The translations under genes were made by a program, and so were the position numbers. DNA of 64,000 bases. It comes from Variovorax sp. V93. GTDB lineage: Bacteria; Pseudomonadota; Gammaproteobacteria; Burkholderiales; Burkholderiaceae_C. Of the stretch, positions 42,880 to 54,157 are shown piece by piece (positions within the stretch are counted from its first letter, which is position 1; every line of letters starts with the position of its first letter). The stretch is from assembly GCF_041154485.1 (NCBI RefSeq), contig NZ_AP028670.1, positions 1-64,000 of the forward strand, written 5' to 3'. A model generated the notes under the pieces. That model searched no databases, had not been told where the DNA came from, and saw only the letters and a list, made by a program, of their open reading frames with translations.

Positions 42880-43953
42880 ATGAAGCCTTCGCTGTGTTCC
42901 CTCGCATCCGTCGCCGTGGCCGCCGCGCTGCTGGCCGGACCCGCCGCCGCCCAGGTGCCGGCCGGCCCGAAGCTCGCCGTGCAGGCCATCACCCAGGTGG
43001 CGCCCAACCTGCCGCAGTACACCAAGGTCGACCAGCCGCTGCTGCGCGACGGCATCGCGAAGGCGACCGGCGGGCGTGTGGAGCTCACGCTCTCGTCCTG
43101 GCCCGAACGCAACGTGAACGGCCCCGAAGTCCTGCGCCTGGTGCGCTCGGGCCAGGTCGACATCGCTGCCGCGCCGCTGACCACCGTGTCGGGCGACGTG
43201 CCGATGCTCGACGGCGTCGACCTCGCGGGCATGAACGCCGACATCGCCCAGGCCCGCAAGGTGGCCGATGCGATGGTGCCGGTGGCCAACAAGGAGCTGG
43301 AGCGCCTGGGCATCAAGCTGGTCGCGACCTATCCGTTCTCGGGCCAGATGCTGTTCTGCCGCAAGCCCGTGGCGAGCCTGGCCGATCTCAAGGGCCTGAA
43401 GGTGCGCACCAACGGTCCGTCGGCCTCGGACCTGATCAAGTCGCTCGGCGGCCAGCCGGTGTCGCTGGCTTTCGGCGAGGTCTACACCGCGCTGGAACGC
43501 GGCACGGTCGACTGCGGCATCACCGGCGCCGGTTCGGGCAACGGCGTGAAGTGGCCCGAGGTCACGACGCACCTCTACACGCTGCCGCTGTCGTGGTCGA
43601 CCTCGGGCTACTTCGTGAACCTGGCGTGGTGGAACAAGCTCGACCCGGCGATCCGCACCCAGTTCGAGAAGACGCTGGGCGAGGTGCAGGAAGCGCAGTG
43701 GAAGCTGGGTGTCGAAGCCACCAACGATGGCATCGCCTGCAACGTCGGCCGCACCGCCGACTGCAAGCTGCACACGCTGATGAAGAAGCCGATGGTTGAA
43801 GCCAGGCCCGAAGCCAGCGTTGGCGCGTCGCTGCGCAAGCACCTGGCGGATGACGTGCTGCCCGGCTGGATCAAGCGCTGCGGCGAGCGCTGCGCGGCGG
43901 TCTACACCGACGTGATCGCGCCGATCACCGGCATCAAGTACGCCGCGAAATAA
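42880..43953 (+). CDS. TRAP transporter solute receptor (DctP-type)
   Basis: 357 residues from the ATG at 42880 with AGGAG seven bases upstream. Signal peptide (MKPSLCSLASVAVAAALLAGPAAAQ), then the DctP fold: RVELTLSSWPERNVNGPEVLRLVRSGQVDIAAAPL, MLFCRKPVASLADLKGLKVRTNGPSASDLIKSLGGQPVSLAFGEVYTALERGTVDCG, with the Arg of KVRT positioned to bind a carboxylate. Periplasmic receptor for an organic acid. The membrane subunits follow after a 156-bp gap with a GC-rich hairpin. Confidence 0.92.
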   Translation: MKPSLCSLASVAVAAALLAGPAAAQVPAGPKLAVQAITQVAPNLPQYTKVDQPLLRDGIAKATGGRVELTLSSWPERNVNGPEVLRLVRSGQVDIAAAPLTTVSGDVPMLDGVDLAGMNADIAQARKVADAMVPVANKELERLGIKLVATYPFSGQMLFCRKPVASLADLKGLKVRTNGPSASDLIKSLGGQPVSLAFGEVYTALERGTVDCGITGAGSGNGVKWPEVTTHLYTLPLSWSTSGYFVNLAWWNKLDPAIRTQFEKTLGEVQEAQWKLGVEATNDGIACNVGRTADCKLHTLMKKPMVEARPEASVGASLRKHLADDVLPGWIKRCGERCAAVYTDVIAPITGIKYAAK

Positions 43954-44011
43954 GGCTAACCCCCAGTCTTTGCGCACTTTGTGTCGCTGCGCCAACCCCC
44001 TTGCAGGAGGC

Positions 44012-44048
44012 AACACCAGCGGCCCGGCAAAGCCGGTTCCGCGGTGTT
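44012..44048 (+). other. GC-rich hairpin between TRAP receptor and membrane-subunit genes
   Basis: A 37-nt imperfect inverted repeat (AACACC... to ...GGTGTT, centre GGC-AAA-GCC) fills the gap between dctP- and dctQ-type genes. No T-run follows, so it is not a classic terminator. It may protect the upstream mRNA and let the receptor be made in excess over the membrane subunits. The surrounding block (about 43965-44055) has the look of a dispersed intergenic repeat. Confidence 0.55.
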
Positions 44049-44109
44049 CCTGGCAATGCGATGCAAGCGCTCATGAGGCTGGAGGCGTGTGTCCACTGGA
44101 GAAATTCGT

Positions 44110-44730
44110 ATGTTCAAGATGCTTGAATGGGTGAGCGCCAAGGCGATGACCATCGCCGGCTGGTGCTACCTCGTGATCACTCTGCTGATCTGCTTCGACA
44201 TCGCGGCCCGGCGCCTGCTGGGCTTCTCGACCGAGGCAACGACCGAAGTCACCGGCTACCTGATGGCCATCGGCATGAGCTGGGGCCTGGCGGGCACGCT
44301 GTTCGAGCGCGGCCATGTGCGCATCGACGTGCTGGTGCAGAAGATGCCGCTGAAGCTGCGCGTCTGGCTGCACCTGGCGTCGCTCATCGCGCTCATGGCC
44401 GCTTCGGGCTTCTTCGCCTGGGGTGCTTTCTCGCTGGCCAGGGATTCGTGGGACTTCGGCGCCACCGACCTGTCGGCACTGCACACGCCGCTGGCCCTGC
44501 CGCAGGGCCTGTGGGCCGCGGGCCTGGGCCTGCTGCTGCTGGCCGTGGTCGCGCTGGCCGCGCGCGCCCTGCGCCAGCTTGCCACCGGCGACGCCGACGG
44601 CATGGACCGCATGTTGATGGCACGCACCTACGTCGACGAGGCCGCCGAGACGCTGGAGGCCGTGGCCGAAGCGCAGCAAGGCATGCAGCAACCCGCCGTG
44701 CGCGCAGCGGCCGCAGGAGTCTCCCGATGA
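44110..44730 (+). CDS. TRAP transporter small membrane subunit (DctQ-type)
   Basis: 206 residues from the ATG at 44110, which has GGAG eight bases upstream; a GTG seven codons earlier lacks such a site. Four transmembrane helices with the DctQ motif FSTEATTEVTGYLMAIGMSWGLAGTLFERGHVRIDVL. Longer than many DctQ proteins because of a polar C-terminal tail (about residues 165-206). It pairs with the large subunit, whose start overlaps its stop (ATGA). Confidence 0.92.
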   Translation: MFKMLEWVSAKAMTIAGWCYLVITLLICFDIAARRLLGFSTEATTEVTGYLMAIGMSWGLAGTLFERGHVRIDVLVQKMPLKLRVWLHLASLIALMAASGFFAWGAFSLARDSWDFGATDLSALHTPLALPQGLWAAGLGLLLLAVVALAARALRQLATGDADGMDRMLMARTYVDEAAETLEAVAEAQQGMQQPAVRAAAAGVSR

Positions 44731-46127
44731 TCGCCATTGTCTTCATCGTCGCCATCGGCATCCTGATTGCCGGTGCATCGCTCTTCGGGGTGCAGGGGCA
44801 TGCGGCCGCGGCCGCATCGGCCAGCGTGCCCTGGTGGGCGCTGGCCGCAGTGCTGGTGGCCTTCGTCGGCTTCTTCGCCGGCGGCATCTACGTGGGCGCA
44901 GCGCTGGCCGTGCTTTCGCTGCTGGCGGGCTTCGGCCTGTCGGACCGGCCGTTCTGGAACTTCATCGGCGAGATGATCTGGAGCCCCTCGACCAACTTCG
45001 TGCTGGTTTCGGTGCCGCTCTTCCTGCTGATGGGGGAGGTGATGCTGCGCGCCGGCCTCTCCGAGCGGCTGTACCGTGCGCTCAACATCTGGATGGGCCG
45101 GCTGCCTGGCGGGCTGCTGCACACCAACATCATCTCGTGCGGCGTGTTCTCGGCCGTGGCCGGCTCCAGCGTGGCCACCGCCGCGACCATGGGCTCGGTG
45201 GCACTGCCGTACTTCGAGAAGAGCCACTACCCGCCGAAGCTGGTGCTGGGTTCGCTCGCCGCCGGCGGCGCGCTGGGCAACCTGATCCCGCCGGGCATCA
45301 CCTTCATCATCTACGGGCTGATCACCGAGACCTCGGTGGGCGCGCTGTACCTGGCGGCGGTGGGGCCGAGCGTCCTGGTGGTGCTGCTGTTCACCGCGGT
45401 CATCCTGTACTACAGCTACCGGCTGAAGCTGCACGGCGACGAGGCCTCGAAGGCCATCGGCTGGAAGCACCGCATCGCGAGCCTGTCGGACCTGGTGCCC
45501 ACGGCGCTGCTCATCGCGCTGGTGCTGGGCACCATCTACGCCGGCTGGGCCACGCCCACCGAGTCGGCCGCGCTGGGCGTGGCGGGCAGCCTGCTGCTGG
45601 CGCTGGTGGACCGCAAGCTCAAGTGGAAGATGCTGGCCGAGTCGATGCGGGCCACCGCGCGCACCACCTCGATGATCGCGCTGATCCTGTTCGGCGCGTA
45701 CTTCCTGAACTACATCCTGTCGTCGCTGGGCATCCCGCAGATGCTGGCGAAGTTCCTGACCGGGCTGCCTTTCCCGGGCTGGGTGATCATGCTGGTGATC
45801 ATCGGCTTCTACCTGGCGCTGGGCACCTTCATGGAAGGCATGTCGATGGTGATCACCACCATTCCGCTGCTGTTCCCGGTGGTCACGGCGCTTGGCTACG
45901 ACCCGATCTGGTTCGGCGTGGTGATCACCATGCTGGTCGAGATCGCCATGATCAGCCCGCCCGACGGCACCGTGCTCTATGTGCTGCAGGGCATGCGGCG
46001 GCAGCCCGGGCCCATCACCGACGTCTTTGCCGGCGTGCTGCCCTTCATGTTCGTCTACATGCTCGCGATCATCGTGCTGATGGTGTTCCCCGCCATTGCA
46101 CTGTGGCTGCCGGCCCATCTCATGTGA
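44727..46127 (+). CDS. TRAP transporter large membrane subunit (DctM-type)
   Basis: 466 residues, about 12 helices. VPLFLLMGEVMLRAGLSERLYRALNIWMGRLPGGLLHTNIISCGVFSAVAGSSVATAATMG and GSLAAGGALGNLIPPGITFIIYG are diagnostic for the sodium-coupled TRAP channel subunit. The ATG at 44727 overlaps the preceding stop by four bases. The DUF2848 and amidase genes downstream (22-bp gap, then overlap) suggest that the imported compound is an acid bearing an amide. Confidence 0.95.
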   Translation: MIAIVFIVAIGILIAGASLFGVQGHAAAAASASVPWWALAAVLVAFVGFFAGGIYVGAALAVLSLLAGFGLSDRPFWNFIGEMIWSPSTNFVLVSVPLFLLMGEVMLRAGLSERLYRALNIWMGRLPGGLLHTNIISCGVFSAVAGSSVATAATMGSVALPYFEKSHYPPKLVLGSLAAGGALGNLIPPGITFIIYGLITETSVGALYLAAVGPSVLVVLLFTAVILYYSYRLKLHGDEASKAIGWKHRIASLSDLVPTALLIALVLGTIYAGWATPTESAALGVAGSLLLALVDRKLKWKMLAESMRATARTTSMIALILFGAYFLNYILSSLGIPQMLAKFLTGLPFPGWVIMLVIIGFYLALGTFMEGMSMVITTIPLLFPVVTALGYDPIWFGVVITMLVEIAMISPPDGTVLYVLQGMRRQPGPITDVFAGVLPFMFVYMLAIIVLMVFPAIALWLPAHLM

Positions 46128-46149
46128 TTCCCGTTTGCGGAGCCCTTTC

Positions 46150-46869
46150 ATGTCATTGACCCTTTCCTTCGCCTGCGAAAGCGTGGCGGCCGACGGCACG
46201 CGCTCGGCACAACTGCTGTCGGTGCCGGCACGCCAGCTCGTGATTGCCGGCTGGACCGGCCGCGACGCCGCCGCCATTGCCCACCACATCGAGGAACTCG
46301 AGGCCATCGGCGTGCCGCGGCCGTCGAGCGTGCCGCTGTACTACCGCGTGAGCGCCGGGCTGCTCACGCAGTCGGCCGCCATCGAGGCGCTCGGCGCGCA
46401 GAGCTCCGGCGAGGCCGAGCCGATGCTCTTCTGCGCCGCCGGCGAGTGGTGGCTCACCGTGGCTTCCGACCATACCGACCGCCGCGTCGAGACCTACTCG
46501 GTCGCGGTGTCCAAGCAGATGTGCGCCAAGCCGGTCGCAACCACCGCATGGCGCTGGCGCGACGTGGCGCCCTACCAGGACGAGCTGCAGCTGCGCTCGC
46601 GCATCCTGGAGGAGGGGCGTTGGATCGACTACCAGCAAGGCACCTTCGCGTCGATCCGCCCGCTGGCGGCGCTGCGCGACGGCATCTACCAGGCCGAAGG
46701 CGGCGACGAAGGCCGCTTCATGACCTGCGGCACACTCGGCGCCATTCCCAACGGCAAGGGCGAGGGCATCCGCCCGGCCACCGAGATGGAGCTCGAGATC
46801 CACGACCCGCGCCTGAAGCGCAGCATCGTGCACCGCTATGCCGTGCAGGCGCTCGAGGTGGTCGCGTGA
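46150..46869 (+). CDS. DUF2848 family protein
   Basis: 239 residues from the ATG at 46150 (MSLTLSFACES). Matches the DUF2848 pattern: VIAGWTGRDAAAIAHHIEELEAIGVPRPSSVPLYYRVS, VASDHTDRRVETYSVAVSKQMCAKPVA and the C-terminal GTLGAIPNGKGEGIRPATEMELEIHDPRL. The DHTDR and ELEIHDP elements recall fumarylacetoacetate hydrolase-like folds, so a hydrolase or decarboxylase of an oxo-acid is possible. It is translationally coupled to the amidase gene (GTGA overlap), which hints at consecutive steps. Confidence 0.85.
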   Translation: MSLTLSFACESVAADGTRSAQLLSVPARQLVIAGWTGRDAAAIAHHIEELEAIGVPRPSSVPLYYRVSAGLLTQSAAIEALGAQSSGEAEPMLFCAAGEWWLTVASDHTDRRVETYSVAVSKQMCAKPVATTAWRWRDVAPYQDELQLRSRILEEGRWIDYQQGTFASIRPLAALRDGIYQAEGGDEGRFMTCGTLGAIPNGKGEGIRPATEMELEIHDPRLKRSIVHRYAVQALEVVA

Positions 46870-48215
46870 CGGCCGCCGCCGGCATGGACATCGCCACGCT
46901 GCGCGGGCGCATTGCGCGCGGCGAGGTGTCGCATGAAGCCGTGGTGGCGCGGGCGCTCGAAGACTCCGAAGCGCCGGCCGCACAGCACGTGTTCACCAAG
47001 CGCTACGCGCAAGCGGCGCTGGCCGCCGCGCGCCATGCCGATGCGGCGCAGCGCGCCGGCGTCGTGCTGCCCGCGCTGGCCGGACTGCCCGTCACGGTCA
47101 AGGACCTCTATGACGTGGCGGGCGAAACCACCATGGCCGGCTCGGTCGTGTGCGAAGGCGAACCCGCAGCGTTGGCCGACGCCGTGGCCGTGGCCCGCCT
47201 GCGCAGCACCGGCGCGGCGATCATCGGCAAGACCAACATGACCGAGTTCGCCTTCTCCGGCGTCGGCATCAACCCGCACCATGGCACGCCGCGCAATCCC
47301 GCGGATGCCGCCGTGGCGCGCATCCCCGGTGGCTCGTCGTCGGGTGCCGCGGTGTCGGTCGCACTGGGCCTTGCCGTGGCGGGTCTGGGCTCCGACACCG
47401 GCGGCTCCATCCGCATTCCTGCGGCGCTGTGCGGCCTCGTCGGCTTCAAGAGCACCCAGGCTCGCGTGCCGCGCACCGGGGCCTTCGAGCTTGCGCGCTC
47501 GCTCGATACCGTGTGCGCCATGACGCGCAGCGTGGCCGATTGCCTCGTCGTCGATGCCGCCATCGCCGGCACCCCGCTCGCGGTGCGCCGGCGCCCGCTG
47601 CAGGGCCTGCGCCTGGCGGTGCCGCGCACGCTCATGTTCGACGGCATCGAGCCGGCCGTGGCGCAGGCCTTCGACCGTGCGGTGAGCGCGCTGTCGGCGG
47701 CGGGCGCCATCGTGGTCGACACCACGCTCGCAGAACTGGCCGAGATCGCGGGGATCAACGCGCCGGGCGGCTTCTCGCCCGTCGAGGCATCGGCCGTGCA
47801 TCGCGCGCGCATCGGTGCGCAGCGCGAGCGCTTCGACCCGCGGGTCGCGGCCCGCGTGGACCTTGGCATGTCGGTCGGCGCCGCCGACTACCTCCTGATG
47901 CAGGACCGCCGCCGCGACTGGATCGGCCGCGTCGAAGCGGCGCTCGAAGGTTTCGACGCCTTGCTCTGCCCCACCGTGCCGATCGTCGCGCCGGCCATCG
48001 ACGCGCTCGCGGCCGACGCCGAATTCTTCAAGGCCAACGGCCTGCTGCTGCGCAACACCTTCGCCATCAACTTCCTCGATGGCTGCGCCTTCAGCCTGCC
48101 GTGCCACCGCGAAGGTGAACTGCCGGTGGGGCTGATGCTCTCTTCCGTGTGCGGGGACGACGCGCGGCTGGCGGCGGTTGCGCTGGCGGCGGAGGAGGCG
48201 TTGGCCGACTGCTGA
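46866..48215 (+). CDS. Amidase signature enzyme
   Basis: 449 residues from the GTG at 46866 that overlaps the preceding stop; an ATG at 46884 is a possible alternative. The Ser-cisSer-Lys motifs are complete: GLPVTVKDLYDVAGETTMAGS, IPGGSSSGAAVSVALGLAVAGLGSDTGGSIRIPAALCGLVGFKST. It cleaves an amide in the cytoplasm. Last gene of the TRAP/DUF2848 operon; a hairpin (arms 48240-48248 and 48260-48268) stands 24 bp downstream. It differs clearly from the amidase at 7236, so the two have separate substrates. Confidence 0.92.
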   Translation: MTAAAGMDIATLRGRIARGEVSHEAVVARALEDSEAPAAQHVFTKRYAQAALAAARHADAAQRAGVVLPALAGLPVTVKDLYDVAGETTMAGSVVCEGEPAALADAVAVARLRSTGAAIIGKTNMTEFAFSGVGINPHHGTPRNPADAAVARIPGGSSSGAAVSVALGLAVAGLGSDTGGSIRIPAALCGLVGFKSTQARVPRTGAFELARSLDTVCAMTRSVADCLVVDAAIAGTPLAVRRRPLQGLRLAVPRTLMFDGIEPAVAQAFDRAVSALSAAGAIVVDTTLAELAEIAGINAPGGFSPVEASAVHRARIGAQRERFDPRVAARVDLGMSVGAADYLLMQDRRRDWIGRVEAALEGFDALLCPTVPIVAPAIDALAADAEFFKANGLLLRNTFAINFLDGCAFSLPCHREGELPVGLMLSSVCGDDARLAAVALAAEEALADC

Positions 48216-48239
48216 TGTCCCGGCCGGATTCCGTGCCGT

Positions 48240-48374
48240 GTTACGTGGTACGCGACCCCCCACGTAACGTAGCAACAGCCAAAAGCTTGGGCGTCCGTGA
48301 CGAACGGCGGTAGTTTCGCGGCACGAACGAACAGCCAAAAATCCTTACGATTCAACGACTTGCGATTAATCGCA
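48240..48374. promoter_or_regulatory. Repeats upstream of the sigma-54 promoter
   Basis: This stretch holds a 9-bp inverted repeat GTTACGTGG/CCACGTAAC (48240-48268), two direct copies of AACAGCCAAAA 56 bp apart (48274-48284 and 48330-48340), and the perfect palindrome TGCGATTAATCGCA (48361-48374). The first may be the amidase operon's terminator hairpin, although no T-run follows. The others lie 60-150 bp before the predicted sigma-54 start site, where enhancer-binding proteins normally bind. Which regulator uses them is unknown. Confidence 0.4.
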
Positions 48375-48401
48375 GGAGGTCTCTCCGGAATGGACGGGCA
48401 G

Positions 48402-48416
48402 TGGCACGCATGTTGC
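48402..48416 (+). promoter_or_regulatory. Sigma-54 (-24/-12) promoter of the repeat-protein gene
   Basis: TGGCACG-N4-TTGC with GG (48403-48404) and GC (48415-48416) exactly 12 bases apart matches the sigma-54 consensus in every key base. The predicted start is near 48428, 26 bp before the ATG of the 993-residue protein, with its GAGGAGG ribosome site in between. Transcription would need RpoN and an ATP-dependent activator. Confidence 0.72.
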
Positions 48417-48453
48417 CCCCTATGACCATCCAATCAACGAGGAGGCCTCTCAC

Positions 48454-51435
<2,982 letters not shown>

Positions 51436-51490
51436 TCGATGATCCGGCCACCGTCCTTCGTCGAGAGGGGCGGTGGTGGACGCTTCTGAA

Positions 51491-51520
51491 AAGAAGGGAC
51501 GGGCCTTCGCGGCCTGTCCC
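51491..51520 (-). terminator. Probable intrinsic terminator (leftward gene)
   Basis: A near-perfect hairpin GGGACGGGCC-TTCGC-GGCCTGTCCC (51496-51520) is flanked on its left by AAAAGAAG, which reads CTTCTTTT downstream of the stem on the minus strand. It lies 24 bp after the stop of the leftward small membrane protein gene and 60 bp after the stop of the rightward repeat protein, so it may act mainly for the former and partly for both. Confidence 0.5.
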
Positions 51521-51543
51521 GGACAAGCCCGCGCAGATCCGGC

Positions 51544-51927
51544 TCAGCGCAACGCTGCTGCCGGATCTGCGCGGCGCACTTCCATCACGCCATGGCCGGT
51601 GGCCTGCTCGTAGACCGACGGCACGCGCGTGACCAGGTGCAGCAGGATGCGCGGCGCGCCGGTCTTGATGGACCATCGCAACAGGATGCCGGCCGCCACC
51701 AGCGGCCCGCCGACCCACGGATGCCCGGCCAGCGCCACGGCGATGCCCGGGCCGATGAGGGCAATCGCCAGCGGCATGGCGTACGTTCGTTGTGACACGA
51801 AGGCCGCTGCCAGCGCCGGATTGACGATGACGCGAAAACGCCCCTGCGGAAGGCCTTGGCGAAATTCCTCGAAGGGAACGTATTCGGCACTGTCCTGCAT
51901 GTCGCTCTGATGGTTCATGCGCTGCAT
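51544..51927 (-). CDS. Small predicted membrane protein
   Basis: 127 residues (118 if the fourth-codon... ATG at 51918 is used). A polar N-terminus with a YVPFEEFRQGLPQGRFRVIVNPALA segment is followed by a hydrophobic hairpin (YAMPLAIALIGPGIAVALAGHPWVGGPLVAAGILL) forming two membrane segments, then a basic/polar tail. I recognise no named family. It is isolated between the repeat protein and a LysR fragment. A terminator follows it, and no clear ribosome site separates the two candidate starts. Confidence 0.65.
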   Translation of the reverse strand: MQRMNHQSDMQDSAEYVPFEEFRQGLPQGRFRVIVNPALAAAFVSQRTYAMPLAIALIGPGIAVALAGHPWVGGPLVAAGILLRWSIKTGAPRILLHLVTRVPSVYEQATGHGVMEVRRADPAAALR

Positions 51928-51940
51928 TCTGACGCGGTGT

Positions 51941-52345
51941 TCAGCCGCCCCCGGCCTGCTTCAGCGATGCGGCGACCCGTTCGACCATCCGCTTGCCGAG
52001 CACCGACGGCGCGAAGCCCTCGTGCGTGAGCGCGAAGATGCCCAGCGATGGGTTGACGATGGGCCGGAAGTCCAGCTCGCCGCTGCGATGGGCGCGCGCC
52101 GTCAGGTCGTCCACGATCGCGACACCGGCGCCGCAGGCCGCCAGCGCGCAGGCCATCTGCCCGGAGCGTACGTCGATCGATGACGCCGCCTCCGCCTGGC
52201 TGCCCGCGCACCAGTCAGCAATGATGCGGCCCTGCGGCGTGCCCCGGCTGAACGAGATCAGGCGCTCATTCAGCACATCGCGGGGGCGCAGCACTTGCTC
52301 CCACCGGCGGCCTTGCGGGTGCCTTCGTCGCACCGGACATCCCAT
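51941..52345 (-). pseudogene. LysR regulator remnant (C-terminal part only)
   Basis: The reading frame encodes about 110 residues matching the C-terminal half of a LysR effector domain (LNERLISFSRGTPQGRIIADWCAG, MACALAACGAGVAIVDDLTARAH, IFALTHEGFAPSVLGKRMVERVAASL). The whole DNA-binding domain and the first half of the effector domain are absent; the bases upstream on this strand do not supply them in any frame. A decayed gene, possibly cut when the dctA promoter region next to it was formed. Unlikely to have a function. Confidence 0.7.
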
Positions 52346-52741
52346 GCGGACGAATGCCAGGGTTTACCCCAATCATCGGTCCGGCGATTCGGACAGCCTC
52401 GTCGCCGCGCAGCCGGATCGTCGTCAGGCCCTCCATTTCATTCCCGCCTCGTTCCCCATGAAATCAACGACTTAGCGGGCCCTGCGCGCCACGCGCCGCG
52501 TGGCACATCGATTGCTCTGTACCAGGGCCGGCCGCATCGCCCGATGCAGGTCCCGGCCATGACACAGGAGACAAACCGATGAGCACCATGGGTGACCTTG
52601 ACCCCCCGGACACCGGCGAACGGGTTGACGCGCTCACGCCCAACGTCGATGCCAACTCGCACCGCAATGCGGCCTGACGAGGGTGCGGCCATGAACGACA
52701 CCGTGACGCCGCCAGCGTCTGAAATTTTCCAGGAGACTCCC
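52346..52741 (+). promoter_or_regulatory. Regulatory gap upstream of dctA (396 bp)
   Basis: No convincing gene lies here. It contains an inverted repeat GTCCG-N6-CGGAC (52379-52394), a candidate enhancer site for DctD, and a sigma-54 promoter at 52501-52516. The distance from repeat centre to predicted start (about 52527) is 140 bp, suitable for DNA looping. The rest, up to the start codon, would be a 5' leader of about 215 nt with short start-stop readings but no conserved structure that I can identify. Confidence 0.55.
52501..52516 (+). promoter_or_regulatory. Sigma-54 (-24/-12) promoter of dctA
   Basis: TGGCAC-N5-TTGCT, with GG (52502-52503) and GC (52514-52515) exactly 12 bases apart. 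This agrees with the well-known RpoN/DctD-dependent control of dctA in other proteobacteria, and dctB-dctD are encoded 2.3 kb downstream. Confidence 0.68.
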
Positions 52742-54088
52742 GTGGACCAACCATCCGCCGCCCCCAAGCCCTTCTACAAATCGCTCTACTTCCAGGTCAT
52801 CACCGCCATCGTGCTCGGGGTGCTGCTGGGGCACTTCTATCCCGACACCGGGGCATCGATGAAGCCGCTGGGCGACGGCTTCATCAAGCTCATCAAGATG
52901 ATCATCGCGCCGATCATCTTCTGCACCGTGGTGGTCGGCATCGCCGGCATGGAAGACATGAAGAAGGTCGGCAAGACCGGCGGGCTGGCGCTCCTGTACT
53001 TCGAGATCGTGAGCAGCATCGCGCTGGTGGTGGGGCTGGTCATCATCAACATCGTGCGTCCTGGCGCCGGCATGAACGTCGACGTGAGCCAGCTCGACGC
53101 CAAGAGCATCGCGGCCTACACCGGTCCCGGAAAGATGCAGAGCACCACCGACTTCCTGCTCAACGTCATCCCCAGCACGGTGGTCGACGCCTTCGCCAAG
53201 GGCGAGATCCTGCAGGTGCTGCTGATCGCGGTGATGTTCGGTTTCGCGCTGCACAAGTTCGGCGGACGCGGCACGCTGGTGTTCGACGTGATCGAGAAGG
53301 GCTCGCATGTGCTCTTCGTGATCGTGGGCTACATCATGAAGGTCGCGCCCATCGGCGCCTTCGGTGCCATGGCCTTCACCATCGGCAAGTACGGGGTGAG
53401 CTCGCTGCTGCAGCTGGGCCAGCTGATGGCCACCTTCTATGCCACCTGCCTGTTCTTCATCTTCGTGGTGCTGGGGCTCATTGCGCGGGCGCACGGCTTC
53501 AGCATCTGGAAGTTCATCAAGTACATCAAGGAAGAACTGCTGATCGTGCTGGGCACCTCGTCCTCGGAGTCGGTGCTGCCGCGCATGATGGCCAAGCTGG
53601 AGAACCTGGGCGCGAAGAAGTCGGTGGTCGGCCTGGTGGTGCCCACGGGCTACTCGTTCAACCTGGACGGCACCTCGATCTACCTGACGATGGCGGCGGT
53701 GTTCATCGCGCAGGCGACCAACACCGACATGACGCTCACGCAGCAGCTCACGCTGCTGGCCGTGCTGCTGCTCACCTCGAAGGGTGCGGCGGGCGTCACG
53801 GGCAGCGGCTTCATCGTGCTGGCGGCCACGCTCTCGGCCGTCGGCCACGTGCCGGTGGCGGGCCTGGCGTTGATCCTGGGCATCGACCGCTTCATGTCGG
53901 AAGCCCGCGCGCTGACCAACCTGATCGGCAACGGCGTGGCCACGGTGGTGGTCGCCAAGTGGACCAATGACCTGGACACCGTCCGCATGAAGCGCATGCT
54001 GGACAACGAGACCCCGGCCGAGGCCGACGCGCCCGAGGCGGTGCTGGACAAGGTCGAGACCCACATGCCGGTGGCCCAGCCGCACTGA
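52742..54088 (+). CDS. dctA: C4-dicarboxylate transporter
   Basis: 448 residues from the GTG at 52742, which has AGGAGA seven bases upstream and gives the usual DctA N-terminus ([26 protein letters not shown]); an ATG 17 codons earlier (52691) is possible but not needed. DAACS-family proton symporter: [87 protein letters not shown] and the C-terminal [26 protein letters not shown]. Imports succinate, fumarate and malate. Preceded by a sigma-54 promoter. Confidence 0.96.
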   Translation: MDQPSAAPKPFYKSLYFQVITAIVLGVLLGHFYPDTGASMKPLGDGFIKLIKMIIAPIIFCTVVVGIAGMEDMKKVGKTGGLALLYFEIVSSIALVVGLVIINIVRPGAGMNVDVSQLDAKSIAAYTGPGKMQSTTDFLLNVIPSTVVDAFAKGEILQVLLIAVMFGFALHKFGGRGTLVFDVIEKGSHVLFVIVGYIMKVAPIGAFGAMAFTIGKYGVSSLLQLGQLMATFYATCLFFIFVVLGLIARAHGFSIWKFIKYIKEELLIVLGTSSSESVLPRMMAKLENLGAKKSVVGLVVPTGYSFNLDGTSIYLTMAAVFIAQATNTDMTLTQQLTLLAVLLLTSKGAAGVTGSGFIVLAATLSAVGHVPVAGLALILGIDRFMSEARALTNLIGNGVATVVVAKWTNDLDTVRMKRMLDNETPAEADAPEAVLDKVETHMPVAQPH

Positions 54089-54157
54089 GGCGTGGCACTC
54101 GCGGTGGAACGCGCCTGAACGGGTTTCTTGTCACACAACGCACCAAGGAGAAAGCAG

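Noticed and set aside
44012..44048. Hairpin as a rho-independent terminator
   Set aside because: No run of T follows and the downstream TRAP membrane genes have no separate promoter that I can see; a processing or attenuating hairpin is more likely.
54089..54157. TGGCAC at about 54096 as a sigma-54 promoter for phaB
   Set aside because: The matching TTGC at 12-base spacing is absent.
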